From contig CATQHW010000003.1 in the NCBI GenBank assembly GCA_958296075.1, forward strand, positions 744,001 to 808,000: 64,000 bases of DNA, written 5' to 3'. Below, piece by piece: positions 43,924 to 54,963 of this stretch (position 1 is the stretch's first letter; every line of letters starts with the position of its first letter). Under the pieces are notes generated by a model. The model had not been told where the DNA came from and searched no databases. It saw only the letters and a program-made list of their open reading frames with translations. This DNA comes from an uncultured Spirochaetia bacterium. Its GTDB lineage: Bacteria > Spirochaetota > Spirochaetia > SZUA-6 > Bin103. A program made the translations under genes and the position numbers.

Positions 43924-44997
43924 ATGTCACACGGAACATCGAGCCACGGCGAGGGGCCTTGTCTGACGCACATCACTAGCGTATCGACGCTGTTGTCCAA
44001 CATCGAAGAGATCAGGAGGAAAACGAAATGGAAGTCCGAAGCCGACAAACTGCAGTACTATCGCGGTCAGAACAAAAAATGCTATAATCTCAATTCGTCC
44101 GTCATGCGGCACGTGAATCACGACAAGAACGAAGGAAACATGCTGCGCGACCTGATAGCGAGGCAGCCTGACGAGTTTTCCAAGTTCGCATCAGCTCTCG
44201 ACCATTGGATGCTTGCGCAACATCACGGCCTCTGCACGCGGTTCCTCGACATCTCCATGAATCCGCTGGTAGGCTTGTACTTCGCCTGTGGAGACGACAC
44301 CGATAAAGGCGACACCCCTGGCCCTGGGGTGCTCTACGTCTTCTCGACGACGCGGGATCGCGTCAAACCCTACGACAGCGACTCCGTGAGTATCGTCGCC
44401 AACTTCGCTCGACTCCGTAAATGCGAACAAAAGGCGATTCTGAAAAATACGGAGGAATACCTGTCGAAACAATGCGCCTTCGTCGATCAGTGCCGGCGTA
44501 TCATGACCGGGACCGACGGCAAGCACATCAAAAAAAAAGTCAAGGACTACGACGATCACATGAATTCCCTTCGCCAGGAGAACGAAGCTGCCGGCCGTTA
44601 CTCCGTCATGGGCCGTCTCTATACCTTCGTCAAGCAGGAAAAGCCCTACTTCGAGGATCTGATCGATCCGAGAGACCTGTTTCGCATCTTCATCGTGCAG
44701 CCTCGCCTGCTGTTTCCTCGCGTCAGAGCGCAATCGGGAGCCTTCCTCGTTTCGGCGTACCATAAGACGTTCGACTTCGAAAGCAAGGAATGTCATGAAC
44801 GGAATATCCAGTACCAGCCGGACAATTATGACGTACCCTACAACTACTACCGGTTGACCGTGCCGGCCTGCAAAAAACAATCGATCCGGAAAGAACTGGA
44901 GTCCCTGAACATCTCGAGGGAGACCCTGTTTCCGGAGTTGAGCGAATCCGCGAAGGCGATCGTCAAGAACTACAAGACGAAGAACGTATCGGCATGA
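43924..44997 (+). CDS. FRG-domain protein
   Basis: 357 aa. RBS GGAGGATTGAGC precedes the ATG. The FRG motifs are present: YYRGQNKKCYN (residues ~45-55) and MLAQHHGLCTRFLDISMNPL then VGLYFAC (~89-115), both near-universal in this family. The remainder is charged and helical, with no other domain recognised. FRG proteins occur in defence islands and prophages; function unproven. GC is clearly lower than the surrounding metabolic genes, suggesting recent transfer. A piece of this gene, bases 44373-44418, recurs behind two of the tandem Uma2 copies (60751-60797, 62506-62551). Confidence 0.85.
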   Translation: MSHGTSSHGEGPCLTHITSVSTLLSNIEEIRRKTKWKSEADKLQYYRGQNKKCYNLNSSVMRHVNHDKNEGNMLRDLIARQPDEFSKFASALDHWMLAQHHGLCTRFLDISMNPLVGLYFACGDDTDKGDTPGPGVLYVFSTTRDRVKPYDSDSVSIVANFARLRKCEQKAILKNTEEYLSKQCAFVDQCRRIMTGTDGKHIKKKVKDYDDHMNSLRQENEAAGRYSVMGRLYTFVKQEKPYFEDLIDPRDLFRIFIVQPRLLFPRVRAQSGAFLVSAYHKTFDFESKECHERNIQYQPDNYDVPYNYYRLTVPACKKQSIRKELESLNISRETLFPELSESAKAIVKNYKTKNVSA

Positions 44998-45016
44998 AGG
45001 TGCTGGAGGAGAGTAT

Positions 45017-45727
45017 ATGGATATCGACCAGATCAGACAGTATCTGCTGAACGCGGGTAACGCGAAGCATAAACGCAAGAGACATGGCTGAAATCGGCTT
45101 CATGAGGCGGTAGCGCTCGACAATCATCGTAAGGTGAAGAAGCGGCTCAGTAAGAATAAGAAGCTGTTTAAATGCGAGTAACAACGACGGATGGACTCCG
45201 TGCATGTTGCGGTTTGATCCGATTGGCAGCAAGAATGATAACAAACCAAAAATCCTAGCAAAACTGCTCAAGAAGGGTGCTGACTGCAACGCACGAAACA
45301 AGGATGGCTGGACACCGCTGCATATTGCAGCAGCGCTAAACCATGACAATATCGTCAGAGTTGTGAAAAAGCTAGTGAAGCATGCTCTCGCTACTCGGAT
45401 AGCGAGAGACAGTAAAGGCCGTACGCCGCTTCATATTGCGGCGGCAAAGAACAATAATCCTGAAATAGTAAAACACTTGCTGAAAAAAGCGGACCCGAAT
45501 GTGCGAAGCAAGTCAGGATGTACGCCGCTTCATATGGCTGCAAAGAAGACGAAGAATCCCGAGATCGTGAGACTACTGCTGGAAAGGGTGCGAATCCGTG
45601 GTTGAGAAACGGGAAAGGGCAGCTACCCTTCGATCTCGCCGATAGGAACAAGAAAATCAAGGGAACCGAAGTCTACTGGCGGCTTCGTGATGCGACATAC
45701 CTCCCCGGGACAACTCCAGCATCATAA
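45017..45727 (+). pseudogene. Ankyrin-repeat protein gene, multiply frameshifted
   Basis: Pieces of ankyrin repeats lie in order but in different frames. MDIDQIRQYLLNAGNAK (45017-45091, then TGA) is followed in the same frame by RLHEAVALDNHRKVKKRL. Frame then shifts near 45175 to NNDGWTP, and again near 45200. The longest intact stretch is 45204-45605 (about 130 aa, with DGWTPLHIAAALNHDNIV, KGRTPLHIAAAKNNNPEIV and SGCTPLHMAAKKTKNPEIV). A last shift near 45595 continues as KGANPWLRNGKGQLPFDLAD. At least four lesions, so it is a dead gene. Lower GC and Lys-rich, as in horizontally acquired ankyrin genes. Confidence 0.85.
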
Positions 45728-45790
45728 TCAACGCAACAGGTAGCCATCGACCTTGAAGAACGAGTCGACTGGCTGCCGGATTCGATAGCC

Positions 45791-45816
45791 GCCCATCGCC
45801 GCATGCGGCGATGGGC
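45791..45816. terminator. Perfect 26-bp palindrome between convergent genes
   Basis: GCCCATCGCCGCA followed at once by its exact reverse complement TGCGGCGATGGGC. It lies between the ankyrin remnant (+) and the UDG-like gene (-). A fully paired cruciform or hairpin with no loop is unusual for a plain terminator; GGACGTTTTAC follows on the + strand. Bidirectional termination is the likeliest role; a protein-binding site is possible. Confidence 0.5.
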
Positions 45817-45910
45817 GGACGTTTTACGGCGCTCGACGGTTTGCTGCGAGAGCGTGATGTTCCTGGAGCGGCCGGCGCCGGGCCGGGATGCCATCCAAAG
45901 AAGCGCCGAG

Positions 45911-46585
45911 TCAGCGACTGATCGAGTTGGCGCCGGTCGCCCAGCGTCGGTCTTCCAGGAAATTGCAGAACAGGTCCCGCCCTCTGACGTTGCCGTAACT
46001 GCGGCACACCGTGTTCCACCAGCGGCTGCCGGGATGCGGCGTGCTGACGCACGGGATGCCGTGATCCCTCAATACGCCCTCGGCGTATCGGCCGGCAAAG
46101 CGTGAGGTCACGATCACCAGCTCGGGGCCGTGGCGCGCGATGAACCAGCCGAGCACTTCCTCCGCCACCTCGAAATCCTGCTGCACGGCGTTGCCTTCCA
46201 TGCTTCCGCCTTCCTTCGGCGCCGGCCGCAGGAAGTAGTTGCAGTACGCGACGTGGTTGAGCGGAAACTCGTCCGGAGTCATCCCGCGTTCGGTCAGCGT
46301 CCGGGCGAGTTCGTCCCGGATTGCCCGGTAGATCCGGTGCGCCCGGTACCACCGTCCGGTGATGTTGCCGGCCGTGGACGCCCATCTGACCTCTTCCGCG
46401 CTCAGATCGTCCTGTCGGCTCTGGTACCAGCGGCCGGGATCGTGGTGGATGGTCGATTCGTTCGGCAGGTAGTGACTCTCCCCGACCACCAGCAGCCGCT
46501 GGTGGCACTGGTCCCGGTACCGGCTGCCGACCCACGGCTCCATGCAGGGGAACCGGCGCAGATGGTCCGGCACGGCGGTCGTCAC
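45911..46585 (-). CDS. UDG-superfamily-like protein (hypothetical)
   Basis: 224 aa. The N-terminal strand QRLLVVGESHYLP and the late motif CVSTPHPGSRWWN resemble the paired motifs A (GxDPY-like) and B (HPSP-like) of the uracil-DNA glycosylase superfamily. In between are AHRIYRAIRDELART and FPLNHVAYCNYFLRP, as in the helical middle of that fold. Exact family not recognised. It may be a remote glycosylase-like or a non-catalytic relative. No partner gene is close on the same strand; promoter region lies in the long spacer to its right. Confidence 0.5.
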   Translation of the reverse strand: MTTAVPDHLRRFPCMEPWVGSRYRDQCHQRLLVVGESHYLPNESTIHHDPGRWYQSRQDDLSAEEVRWASTAGNITGRWYRAHRIYRAIRDELARTLTERGMTPDEFPLNHVAYCNYFLRPAPKEGGSMEGNAVQQDFEVAEEVLGWFIARHGPELVIVTSRFAGRYAEGVLRDHGIPCVSTPHPGSRWWNTVCRSYGNVRGRDLFCNFLEDRRWATGANSISR

Positions 46586-47246
46586 GCAGGGTCTCCTTCA
46601 GGCCGGCGGCGGTTCATGATAATCCGCTTCATGGTAGGCGGCGAGGGTAGCATTTCTCCGCCAAGCGCCGGCGCCAGCGGGTATGCTGCTCGACAGTGAC
46701 GCGGTCCTGACGCTTCCGCTGTGTCCGGTGACGGCGTCTCCTTGTCGAAATCGGTGCACAGCTTGATGGGCAAGCCGACCGTGAAACCTCCTACCGACGG
46801 CCAGAGTTGCCGGCGATGACGACGTTGATGTTCCCGATCTCTTTTGGCGTTCCTGATCTCTGATGGTACTTTCGACGGCCTGTCGATGCAGCACGGCACG
46901 ACAAGACACGGGTGGATACGTCAGATTTGGACGTGCCCGCACAAATCGATCGAGCCGTGCCCTGTCGTCGGCGCTGCGGATCACGCGCGGTGGGATCGCG
47001 GGCACCGTGCGAGCGCGCAACCCGGTCCTGGCCCTTGACGCGAGTGCCGTCGCGTCGCGATCGCCGGCCCGAGCGGCGAGACGGCCGCGCCGTGCGGCCG
47101 AACGTTTGACCGCGGCCGGCCGGTATGTTATCATCTTCGTGCTGACGTAGCAGACGCGCCGCCGCGGCGTCGCTCCCGGGAAGGGAAAGCCGTTTTGGAA
47201 AGGTGAATCATGTTCCTGCTCACACACGAGGCGTGCAGAGGCGAAT
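46586..47246. other. 661-bp intergenic region upstream of the dynamin-like operon
   Basis: It contains the divergent promoters of the UDG-like gene and the GTPase operon, one copy of an 83-bp repeat (46907-46989), and unidentified sequence. A T/A-rich patch (TATGTTATCATCTTC, around 47125) could hold a -10 site for the operon. A tiny frame MFLLTHEACRGEYE (47210-47254, with AAGGTG in front) ends just inside the first GTPase gene and may act as a leader. No gene of normal length was recognised on either strand. Confidence 0.5.
46907..46989 (+). repeat. 83-bp direct repeat, copy 1
   Basis: Starts CACGGGTGGATACGTCAGAT and ends CGGATCACGCGCG. An identical copy is at 57981-58063, inside the gene-fragment region. 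It is neither an end of a recognised IS nor a part of a known gene here; possibly a piece of a lost gene or a short non-autonomous element. Confidence 0.8.
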
Positions 47247-48272
47247 ATGAATAGCATACTCGACATACACCGATTTCTATCGTTCGTCCCGGAGTCCGAG
47301 CATACCCTGAAGCGATTCAACCGGCTGCTCGCGAGCGCAAGTGAGCCGCCGCGCATAGCCGTTTTGGGCAAGTACAATCACGGTAAGAGCACGCTCCTGA
47401 ATGCGTTCGTGGGCGCCGAGAAGTTCCGCGTCGCCGACAAGCGCGAGACCACCGAGATAGCGGAATATGTGCACGACGGCGTGGTCTGGATCGATACCCC
47501 CGGCCTCGACGGAGACCCCCTGGAAACTGACGACCAAAAAGCCTGGAGAACGGCATTCCAATTAGCTGACTTTCTGTTCCTGGCCCATCAAGTTCAGGCT
47601 GGGGAACTCGATAGATACGAGGAAGGCGCGTTTCTGCGTCTCGCACGACAAGATCGAAACTACAGCAGGGGGATGCATCTCCTGCTGACCCAGATCGACC
47701 AGCGCGAGCCGGACGAAGTCGCAAAAGTCGAACGGACGGTCCGTGATCAGTTGTCCCGCTCGTTCGATTTGAAAGAGCTCCCGATAACGTCAGTGTCCGC
47801 TGATCGATACCAGAGAGGCATCAGGACAGAGAACGCGAAGCTGCGCGAGATGAGCGGAATGGTGCCGATCTTCGCCACCGTCAAGCGGATCAAGTCGGAG
47901 GTCACTTCACTCCGCAAGCGCGAGACCCGTAGATTGGCGGGCAAGCTACTGGCTGACTTGAACGACAAGCTGAGCGCGATAGACTCGGAGTTGACTGAGA
48001 TCAATAACAAACGTCGAGAAATGAAGCGGCGTCTGCTCGCCGGGAGCTTCTGGGTGTATGTGCTCGCCGGGACAATGCTGACCGATCAGAAAGACCTGAT
48101 CAAGCAAATAGTTCAAATAGAAAGCTTACTATCTGCCGGGAGTTCAGATACGGCGACGAAGCTGCGTGAGTATGACTACGATCGTCGAAATTTGTCGGCA
48201 CGGAAGCGAGAGATTCTGGTGCTACAAGAGCAGGTTCGCAGAGTGATGCTGGAGTGTGTGAATGACAGTTGA
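47247..48272 (+). CDS. Dynamin-like GTPase, first of three
   Basis: 341 aa. G1 is VLGKYNHGKSTLLNAFVG near residue 40; a Thr-rich switch (KRETTEIAEY) and G3 IDTPGLDGDP follow; G4-like motif TQID is in LLLTQIDQREP. The C-terminal third is a long charged coiled-coil helix (KLSAIDSELTEINNKRREMK) with a short hydrophobic patch FWVYVLAGTML. It is shorter than the partner GTPases. The stop overlaps the next start by 11 bp. Together the three genes resemble the arrangement of bacterial Leo (LeoC/LeoB/LeoA, Eleos-type) dynamin operons, but no direct assignment can be made from sequence reading alone. Confidence 0.82.
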   Translation: MNSILDIHRFLSFVPESEHTLKRFNRLLASASEPPRIAVLGKYNHGKSTLLNAFVGAEKFRVADKRETTEIAEYVHDGVVWIDTPGLDGDPLETDDQKAWRTAFQLADFLFLAHQVQAGELDRYEEGAFLRLARQDRNYSRGMHLLLTQIDQREPDEVAKVERTVRDQLSRSFDLKELPITSVSADRYQRGIRTENAKLREMSGMVPIFATVKRIKSEVTSLRKRETRRLAGKLLADLNDKLSAIDSELTEINNKRREMKRRLLAGSFWVYVLAGTMLTDQKDLIKQIVQIESLLSAGSSDTATKLREYDYDRRNLSARKREILVLQEQVRRVMLECVNDS

Positions 48273-49980
48273 AGCTTTTCTGCGGTCGATCCGGAGGTTT
48301 CATAGAGACTTCGGTACGGTGAAGGCTCGCGAGGATGCCATGCTTACCGCGCTTGGCCAGTTCGAGAAGGACCTCACCGGATTGGTGCGCGGGGACCTGC
48401 GTACACGAGCGGAGTTCGCCAACCTTACTGAGAAGCTGCGATCAGGAATCATCCGGAGTGTGAAGAAGTGGACTGCCAGTCGCCAAGGCAGTGCACCCGT
48501 CAGGAAGTTGTCGGAGCGGTATCAGGACCGACCGATCATCTTTGTGCTTGGAAAGGTGAACTCAGGCAAGAGCAGCCTTATGAATTTCCTGGTTGAAGAG
48601 ATCGAGCGAGTCGGTGCCCAAACACAGGGATTCGTCGTAGAGGACGGGAAGCTCAAGAGGACGCCTGCGCGGTTCGAAAAGGGGGTTACCGAAACCACCA
48701 ACCGGATACAGGGCGTGGAGATAGAACCGATACTCACCTTGATCGACTCTCCGGGGCTGCATTCGGTTACCGAGGCGAACGAGGAGCTGACGAGACTCTA
48801 CACCGACAGTGCGGACGCAATATTCTGGTTGTCTTCTTCACGCTCACCAGGTCAGGTGCAGGAGCTGAAGGACCTCAAGGCGGAGCTGGAAAGGGAGAAA
48901 CCTTTGCAGCCAGTCATTACCATGAGTGACAGCCGGGACGAATGGTATGACGACAAGAAGGAAATGATTATTCCTGGTAAGTTTCGGAACAAGCCTGCAA
49001 AGGACCGCAGGGCTCAGGAGGCGGATGTTCGCAAGCGTGCACAGCAACTTGGCTTGGCAAAGGAGATCAGGCCGGTCGTTTCCATTTCGATAAAGGCGTA
49101 CGAGGAATCGAATCGATCTGCCGCGGATTGGGAGGAGGCGGGCCTGGGTACGCTCTTCGAGCGCTTTATCGGGATAGTCGATGACGCCAAGCGATACAAG
49201 ATCGAGGAGAAGGCATCGCAGATCGTTCGAAACTACATCGAAAACGAAGTGCTCGGTGAGCTCGAAGACTCGGTCGGCCCCAAGATCAAGGAGCTAGCGG
49301 ACTTGTCCGAGCGTAGCATAGCCAGCCTTCACCGCTCAAAGGAAGGACTTGCAGCGGAGGTCAAGTCAAGCGCGATGGCAGCGCTCGAACGGATCGTCGA
49401 CGAACATCGCCACGACCAGGACACTCGCGCCATATCCCGCAAGTTCAACACTGCAATCGACGAACAGCTTGCCGAGGTGTTGCGGCGTGAACTGACGGGA
49501 TACGTGAGCGACGTAGCTTCGAGGCTCGTGTCGGTGGAGGGACTCGTGTCTGTTTCGTCCGATGAGCTTGGCACCTTCGATGACGTTATGGTGGAAGTAG
49601 AGCAGGTCAAGGGCCGCGGGTTGCAGAGCATATCCGCATCGGCCGGCAGTATCGGCGGCGCCGTGGCCACAGGAGCTATCGTCGGATCCATTTTTCCGGG
49701 CGTAGGGACCGTTATAGGCGCAGCGGTTGGAGGCATTCTCGGTTCGTTGGTTGGTAGCGTCGTAGGAAAAGCGTTTTTCGTCGAGACGGAGATGGTGTCG
49801 GAGCGAGTCGGTACTTCGGCGGTGTCGTTGATCGAGAAGGCCGAGAGGAAGGCGGATGCGGCGATCAGGAGGAAAGTGGACGAGGTGGTGAAATCGGTAG
49901 TTGAAATATACCAGTCGACAAGGCGGTTCGCCGATGCGGTGTCATCGGAAATAGAGAGGTTCAAAGGGAGGATCGGATGA
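48262..49980 (+). CDS. Dynamin-like GTPase with glycine-zipper membrane segment, second of three
   Basis: 572 aa. An N-terminal helix bundle (1-90) precedes G1 VLGKVNSGKSSLMNFLV, a Thr-rich switch (FEKGVTETTNRIQGVE) and G3 LIDSPGLHSV. G4 could be ITMSDSRDEW. The second half is long helices. Near residues 455-510 there is GSIGGAVATGAIVGSIFPGV followed by GTVIGAAVGGILGSLVGSVV, a Gly-zipper hydrophobic pair, typical of paddle or membrane-inserting regions in dynamin-like proteins. It is the likely membrane-acting member. Overlaps its neighbours by 11 bp and 4 bp, so the three are translationally coupled. Confidence 0.85.
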   Translation: MTVEAFLRSIRRFHRDFGTVKAREDAMLTALGQFEKDLTGLVRGDLRTRAEFANLTEKLRSGIIRSVKKWTASRQGSAPVRKLSERYQDRPIIFVLGKVNSGKSSLMNFLVEEIERVGAQTQGFVVEDGKLKRTPARFEKGVTETTNRIQGVEIEPILTLIDSPGLHSVTEANEELTRLYTDSADAIFWLSSSRSPGQVQELKDLKAELEREKPLQPVITMSDSRDEWYDDKKEMIIPGKFRNKPAKDRRAQEADVRKRAQQLGLAKEIRPVVSISIKAYEESNRSAADWEEAGLGTLFERFIGIVDDAKRYKIEEKASQIVRNYIENEVLGELEDSVGPKIKELADLSERSIASLHRSKEGLAAEVKSSAMAALERIVDEHRHDQDTRAISRKFNTAIDEQLAEVLRRELTGYVSDVASRLVSVEGLVSVSSDELGTFDDVMVEVEQVKGRGLQSISASAGSIGGAVATGAIVGSIFPGVGTVIGAAVGGILGSLVGSVVGKAFFVETEMVSERVGTSAVSLIEKAERKADAAIRRKVDEVVKSVVEIYQSTRRFADAVSSEIERFKGRIG

Positions 49981-51578
49981 AAAACCCGTACAACGACGTC
50001 AAAGCCAATCTACAGCGATCCGAGCGCTTGGTAGCGCAATATTCCGACGCGACGAAGGTGGAATCGGCGAAGCAGGAGATCCTGCGCCGGATCGACGAAC
50101 ACACGTTGCAGATCGTCGTGTACGGAGCGTGGAACTCCGGCAAGAGCACGCTCGTCAACGCGTTGCTCGGCGAAGCACGTGCGCGCGTCGATGTTATTCC
50201 GACCACGAACCGGATAGACCCCTATGACTGGGACGGTTACCGGCTATTCGACACGCCGGGTGTCAACGCGCCGATCGAGCATGAGACGATCACCGCGGCG
50301 CAACTGCAGCGTACCCGCGCGGTCTTGCTGGTGATTCGCGAAGGCGATCAAGACGCCAGAGACGTATACGACAGGCTGTTCGCGATGATGAGCGAGAAGA
50401 AGACCGTATTCATCGTGCTGAATCACGAACTCGGTAGCGCCGAGGAGATAGCTGCCGTGATCAACAGGACTGCGGACATAATGGCACGGTGGGGCGGGCA
50501 GCGCGGCATCGATGAGCGGTCGTTGCGCGCCGTCCCCATCTTCCCGGTGAACCTGAATACGGCGTGGACCGGGCGCTCGCAGAAGCAGGACAAGCTCACC
50601 GAGCACTCCGGATTCGTGAGCTTCCTGGATCGGTTCTACGATTGGACCAGAAGCCTCGATAATGAGACCCATCATCTGTCGGAAGTAAAGAGCATGGTTA
50701 TGAACCTCTGGTACGCGCCGGCGTCTGATGCGTGCGCGAGGCGTCGGGAGACGCCGAACGGCGAGGATTTGGCGCAGTTGCGGGAGGCGGAACGAGCGTT
50801 TGCGGCACGGAAGAACCAGCTACACGGGGAAGCATCGCGTCGGACCGCGCGCGCGATCGGACGGGTCAGGCCGGAGATCGTCGACCTGCTGCGCGAGTCG
50901 CAGGGCGAGGCTCAGGCGCACGACCGGCTGAAGGGGATCATGGAGCCCGTTCTACGCGAGATGGAACGGTGGCTGAATGGTGAGTTCGGAATCGACAGCA
51001 CCGTTTCTGCGACGGCTGGTACGAGTTCCGCATTGGCCGCCGGAGATGGAGGAGAAGCGCCCGGAAGTACGAGCGTGGACTTGAATCCTCTGATGGACGA
51101 GGCGCAATCGGTAGCAAAGATGGTAGCCGATCCGAAGGTTGTGAAGGACGTTCTGCTGAAACTCCGGGGCACCAAGGCTCTCGGAATACGGGAGGTCCTT
51201 GGACTGAAGGGGAAGTGGCATACCACGCTTGGCAAGCATGCCGCTAACATCGCGAGAATAGCGAAAGTGGGGATGTGGGCACTGCAAATCGGCATGTCGA
51301 TTTTGGACGCCAAGCGCGCTCATGACGAGCAGGAGGAGCAGAATCGCCAGAAGCGTCAAGCCGCGACCGGGTTCCATCAGGCGGTGGAGTCGGTTTGCGG
51401 CGACCTGAAGAGCGAGCTACTGAGCGAGGTAGACGGGATCATCGATCAGGCGATGGATGCTTTGATCAGCCCGCTGCGCACGAAGATCGAGGATATTCGT
51501 CGAGACGCCAGCGAGCAGGAAGAGCGTTGCCAGCTGCTCGCGGACTATCAGGCTCAGTTGGAGATGATTCGCTTCTGA
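49977..51578 (+). CDS. Dynamin-like GTPase, third of three
   Basis: 533 aa. Start overlaps the second gene by 4 bp (ATGA). G1 is VVYGAWNSGKSTLVNALLGE near residues 44-60; a switch with PTTNRIDPYDW follows; G3 is FDTPGVNAPIE. The canonical N/TKxD G4 is not obvious (LNHELGSAEEI occurs at the expected place), so base specificity may be altered or this copy may be less active. Residues ~270-500 are helical with a weakly hydrophobic stretch HAANIARIAKVGMWALQIGM. The tail is a coiled coil. Belongs to the same operon and family class as the previous two, and together they could form heteromeric membrane-remodelling assemblies. Confidence 0.83.
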   Translation: MKNPYNDVKANLQRSERLVAQYSDATKVESAKQEILRRIDEHTLQIVVYGAWNSGKSTLVNALLGEARARVDVIPTTNRIDPYDWDGYRLFDTPGVNAPIEHETITAAQLQRTRAVLLVIREGDQDARDVYDRLFAMMSEKKTVFIVLNHELGSAEEIAAVINRTADIMARWGGQRGIDERSLRAVPIFPVNLNTAWTGRSQKQDKLTEHSGFVSFLDRFYDWTRSLDNETHHLSEVKSMVMNLWYAPASDACARRRETPNGEDLAQLREAERAFAARKNQLHGEASRRTARAIGRVRPEIVDLLRESQGEAQAHDRLKGIMEPVLREMERWLNGEFGIDSTVSATAGTSSALAAGDGGEAPGSTSVDLNPLMDEAQSVAKMVADPKVVKDVLLKLRGTKALGIREVLGLKGKWHTTLGKHAANIARIAKVGMWALQIGMSILDAKRAHDEQEEQNRQKRQAATGFHQAVESVCGDLKSELLSEVDGIIDQAMDALISPLRTKIEDIRRDASEQEERCQLLADYQAQLEMIRF

Positions 51579-51721
51579 TCCCGAGAGAGTTCCGCAGGCC
51601 CGCATGCCGGACGATCAGGCGCCGGAGCAACCAAAGCAGGGCGGCGCGAACACCGCGATCAACCAAGAGAAGACGGGACGCGCCTGCAAGCGCTCGTACG
51701 CGCCTGCGGAACTCGGGGAGA

Positions 51722-52086
51722 ATTTTACGAGCGACTGGGCGCGTGGAGGAATACTGGCGGTACGACCCGACAGGAGATTACTTGGCCCCGCGCTGAGCGG
51801 GCTGTGTCTGTCCGGCGGGGAGTACGCGGAGCTGGGGCCCGCGCCGGTTGGCGGACGGGACGCTGGCGATGCACAACCGAATGCTGGGCCTGAGCGGTTC
51901 TTCGATCCGGCGACCGGCGAGTACGTGCTGGCGCTCACGGAGAGCAACGAGGAGCGGCAGCGCGCGGAAGCTGAACGCGACAGCGCGGAAGCACGGCTCG
52001 CGCGAGAAGCGGCGGCGCGGCGCGCGGCGGAGGCGCGAGTAGCGGAATTGGAGGCATTGCTGAGCCGGCGAAGAGAAGATGTTTGA
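51722..52086 (+). pseudogene. Broken Uma2 gene (type A), C-terminal half
   Basis: Starts within the YERLG..VEEYWRYDPTG segment and runs to the family ending ELEALLSRRREDV. It has an early stop after DYLAPR (51796) and frame changes, and lacks the segment that joins the nuclease domain to residues ERFFDPATGEYVL. Clear remnant of the family found at 43124 and 59933-62445. The variant hairpin GTCAACGGCGTGGTACCACCG lies just after it. Confidence 0.85.
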
Positions 52087-52198
52087 CGACCGTCAACGGC
52101 GTGGTACCACCGTTGACCGCCGGCCGGCCGGCCGGTAATGTTCTGCCATCGGAGCCGAGCCCGCGCGGCGTGGCGCTGGAGCGGACAGGAGATGACAG

Positions 52199-54469
<2,271 letters not shown>

Positions 54470-54521
54470 CGGCCGTAGACATCTCCGCATTGATCGGCGG
54501 CGGAATCCTGGATCGTGACCA

Positions 54522-54818
54522 ATGAAGACCTGCGGCGTATGGTCCGGGAAGTGGGTAACCGTGCGGGAGTTCCTGGCCCGTTCGCTCATCCTCGTGGGAA
54601 CGGCTTCCGTAATCGGCGTCGCGTTGAGCGCGTTCCTGTCGCCGGCGCTCACCGATCTGGTGATGCCGATCTTTGGCGACGTAATCGACGCTGAGCGGGC
54701 CGGCCCCGTGATCACTCCGGCGGGTGTGGCGGCGGCGATCGGCGCGGGAGGGGTGTTGGGCACGCTGCCGGTGCTGTCGGCATTGGCCACGCCGATAGCG
54801 GAAGGTATGCGTGCCTGA
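54522..54818 (+). CDS. Small membrane protein, 98 aa
   Basis: Contains two hydrophobic stretches: ARSLILVGTASVIGVALSAF (about residues 19-38) and the Gly/Ala-rich VAAAIGAGGVLGTLPVLSAL near the end. Sequence resembles the N-terminal anchor of some rhodanese- or DoxX-like proteins, but no domain is certain. ATG at 54522 or GTG at 54552. Located between the sulfite reductase gene and the next gene; a role in sulfur metabolism is conjecture. Confidence 0.5.
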   Translation: MKTCGVWSGKWVTVREFLARSLILVGTASVIGVALSAFLSPALTDLVMPIFGDVIDAERAGPVITPAGVAAAIGAGGVLGTLPVLSALATPIAEGMRA

Positions 54819-54963
54819 GCGTCGTGGTCCGCTCAGAGCGGGGCGGGAGGCGACGGCATGAGCACCGCGCCGTGGCGGCGATCTTGAGGTCCTTGAGGTC
54901 CTTGGTATATGGTCCTCCGCAACCCCCAATGACGAGAAGAGGCCTGACGGCCGACGGACCACC

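Noticed and set aside
47247..51578. Firm naming of the GTPase operon as LeoABC/Eleos
   Set aside because: Only the layout and general GTPase features can be seen; no reliable residue-level match can be made without a search.
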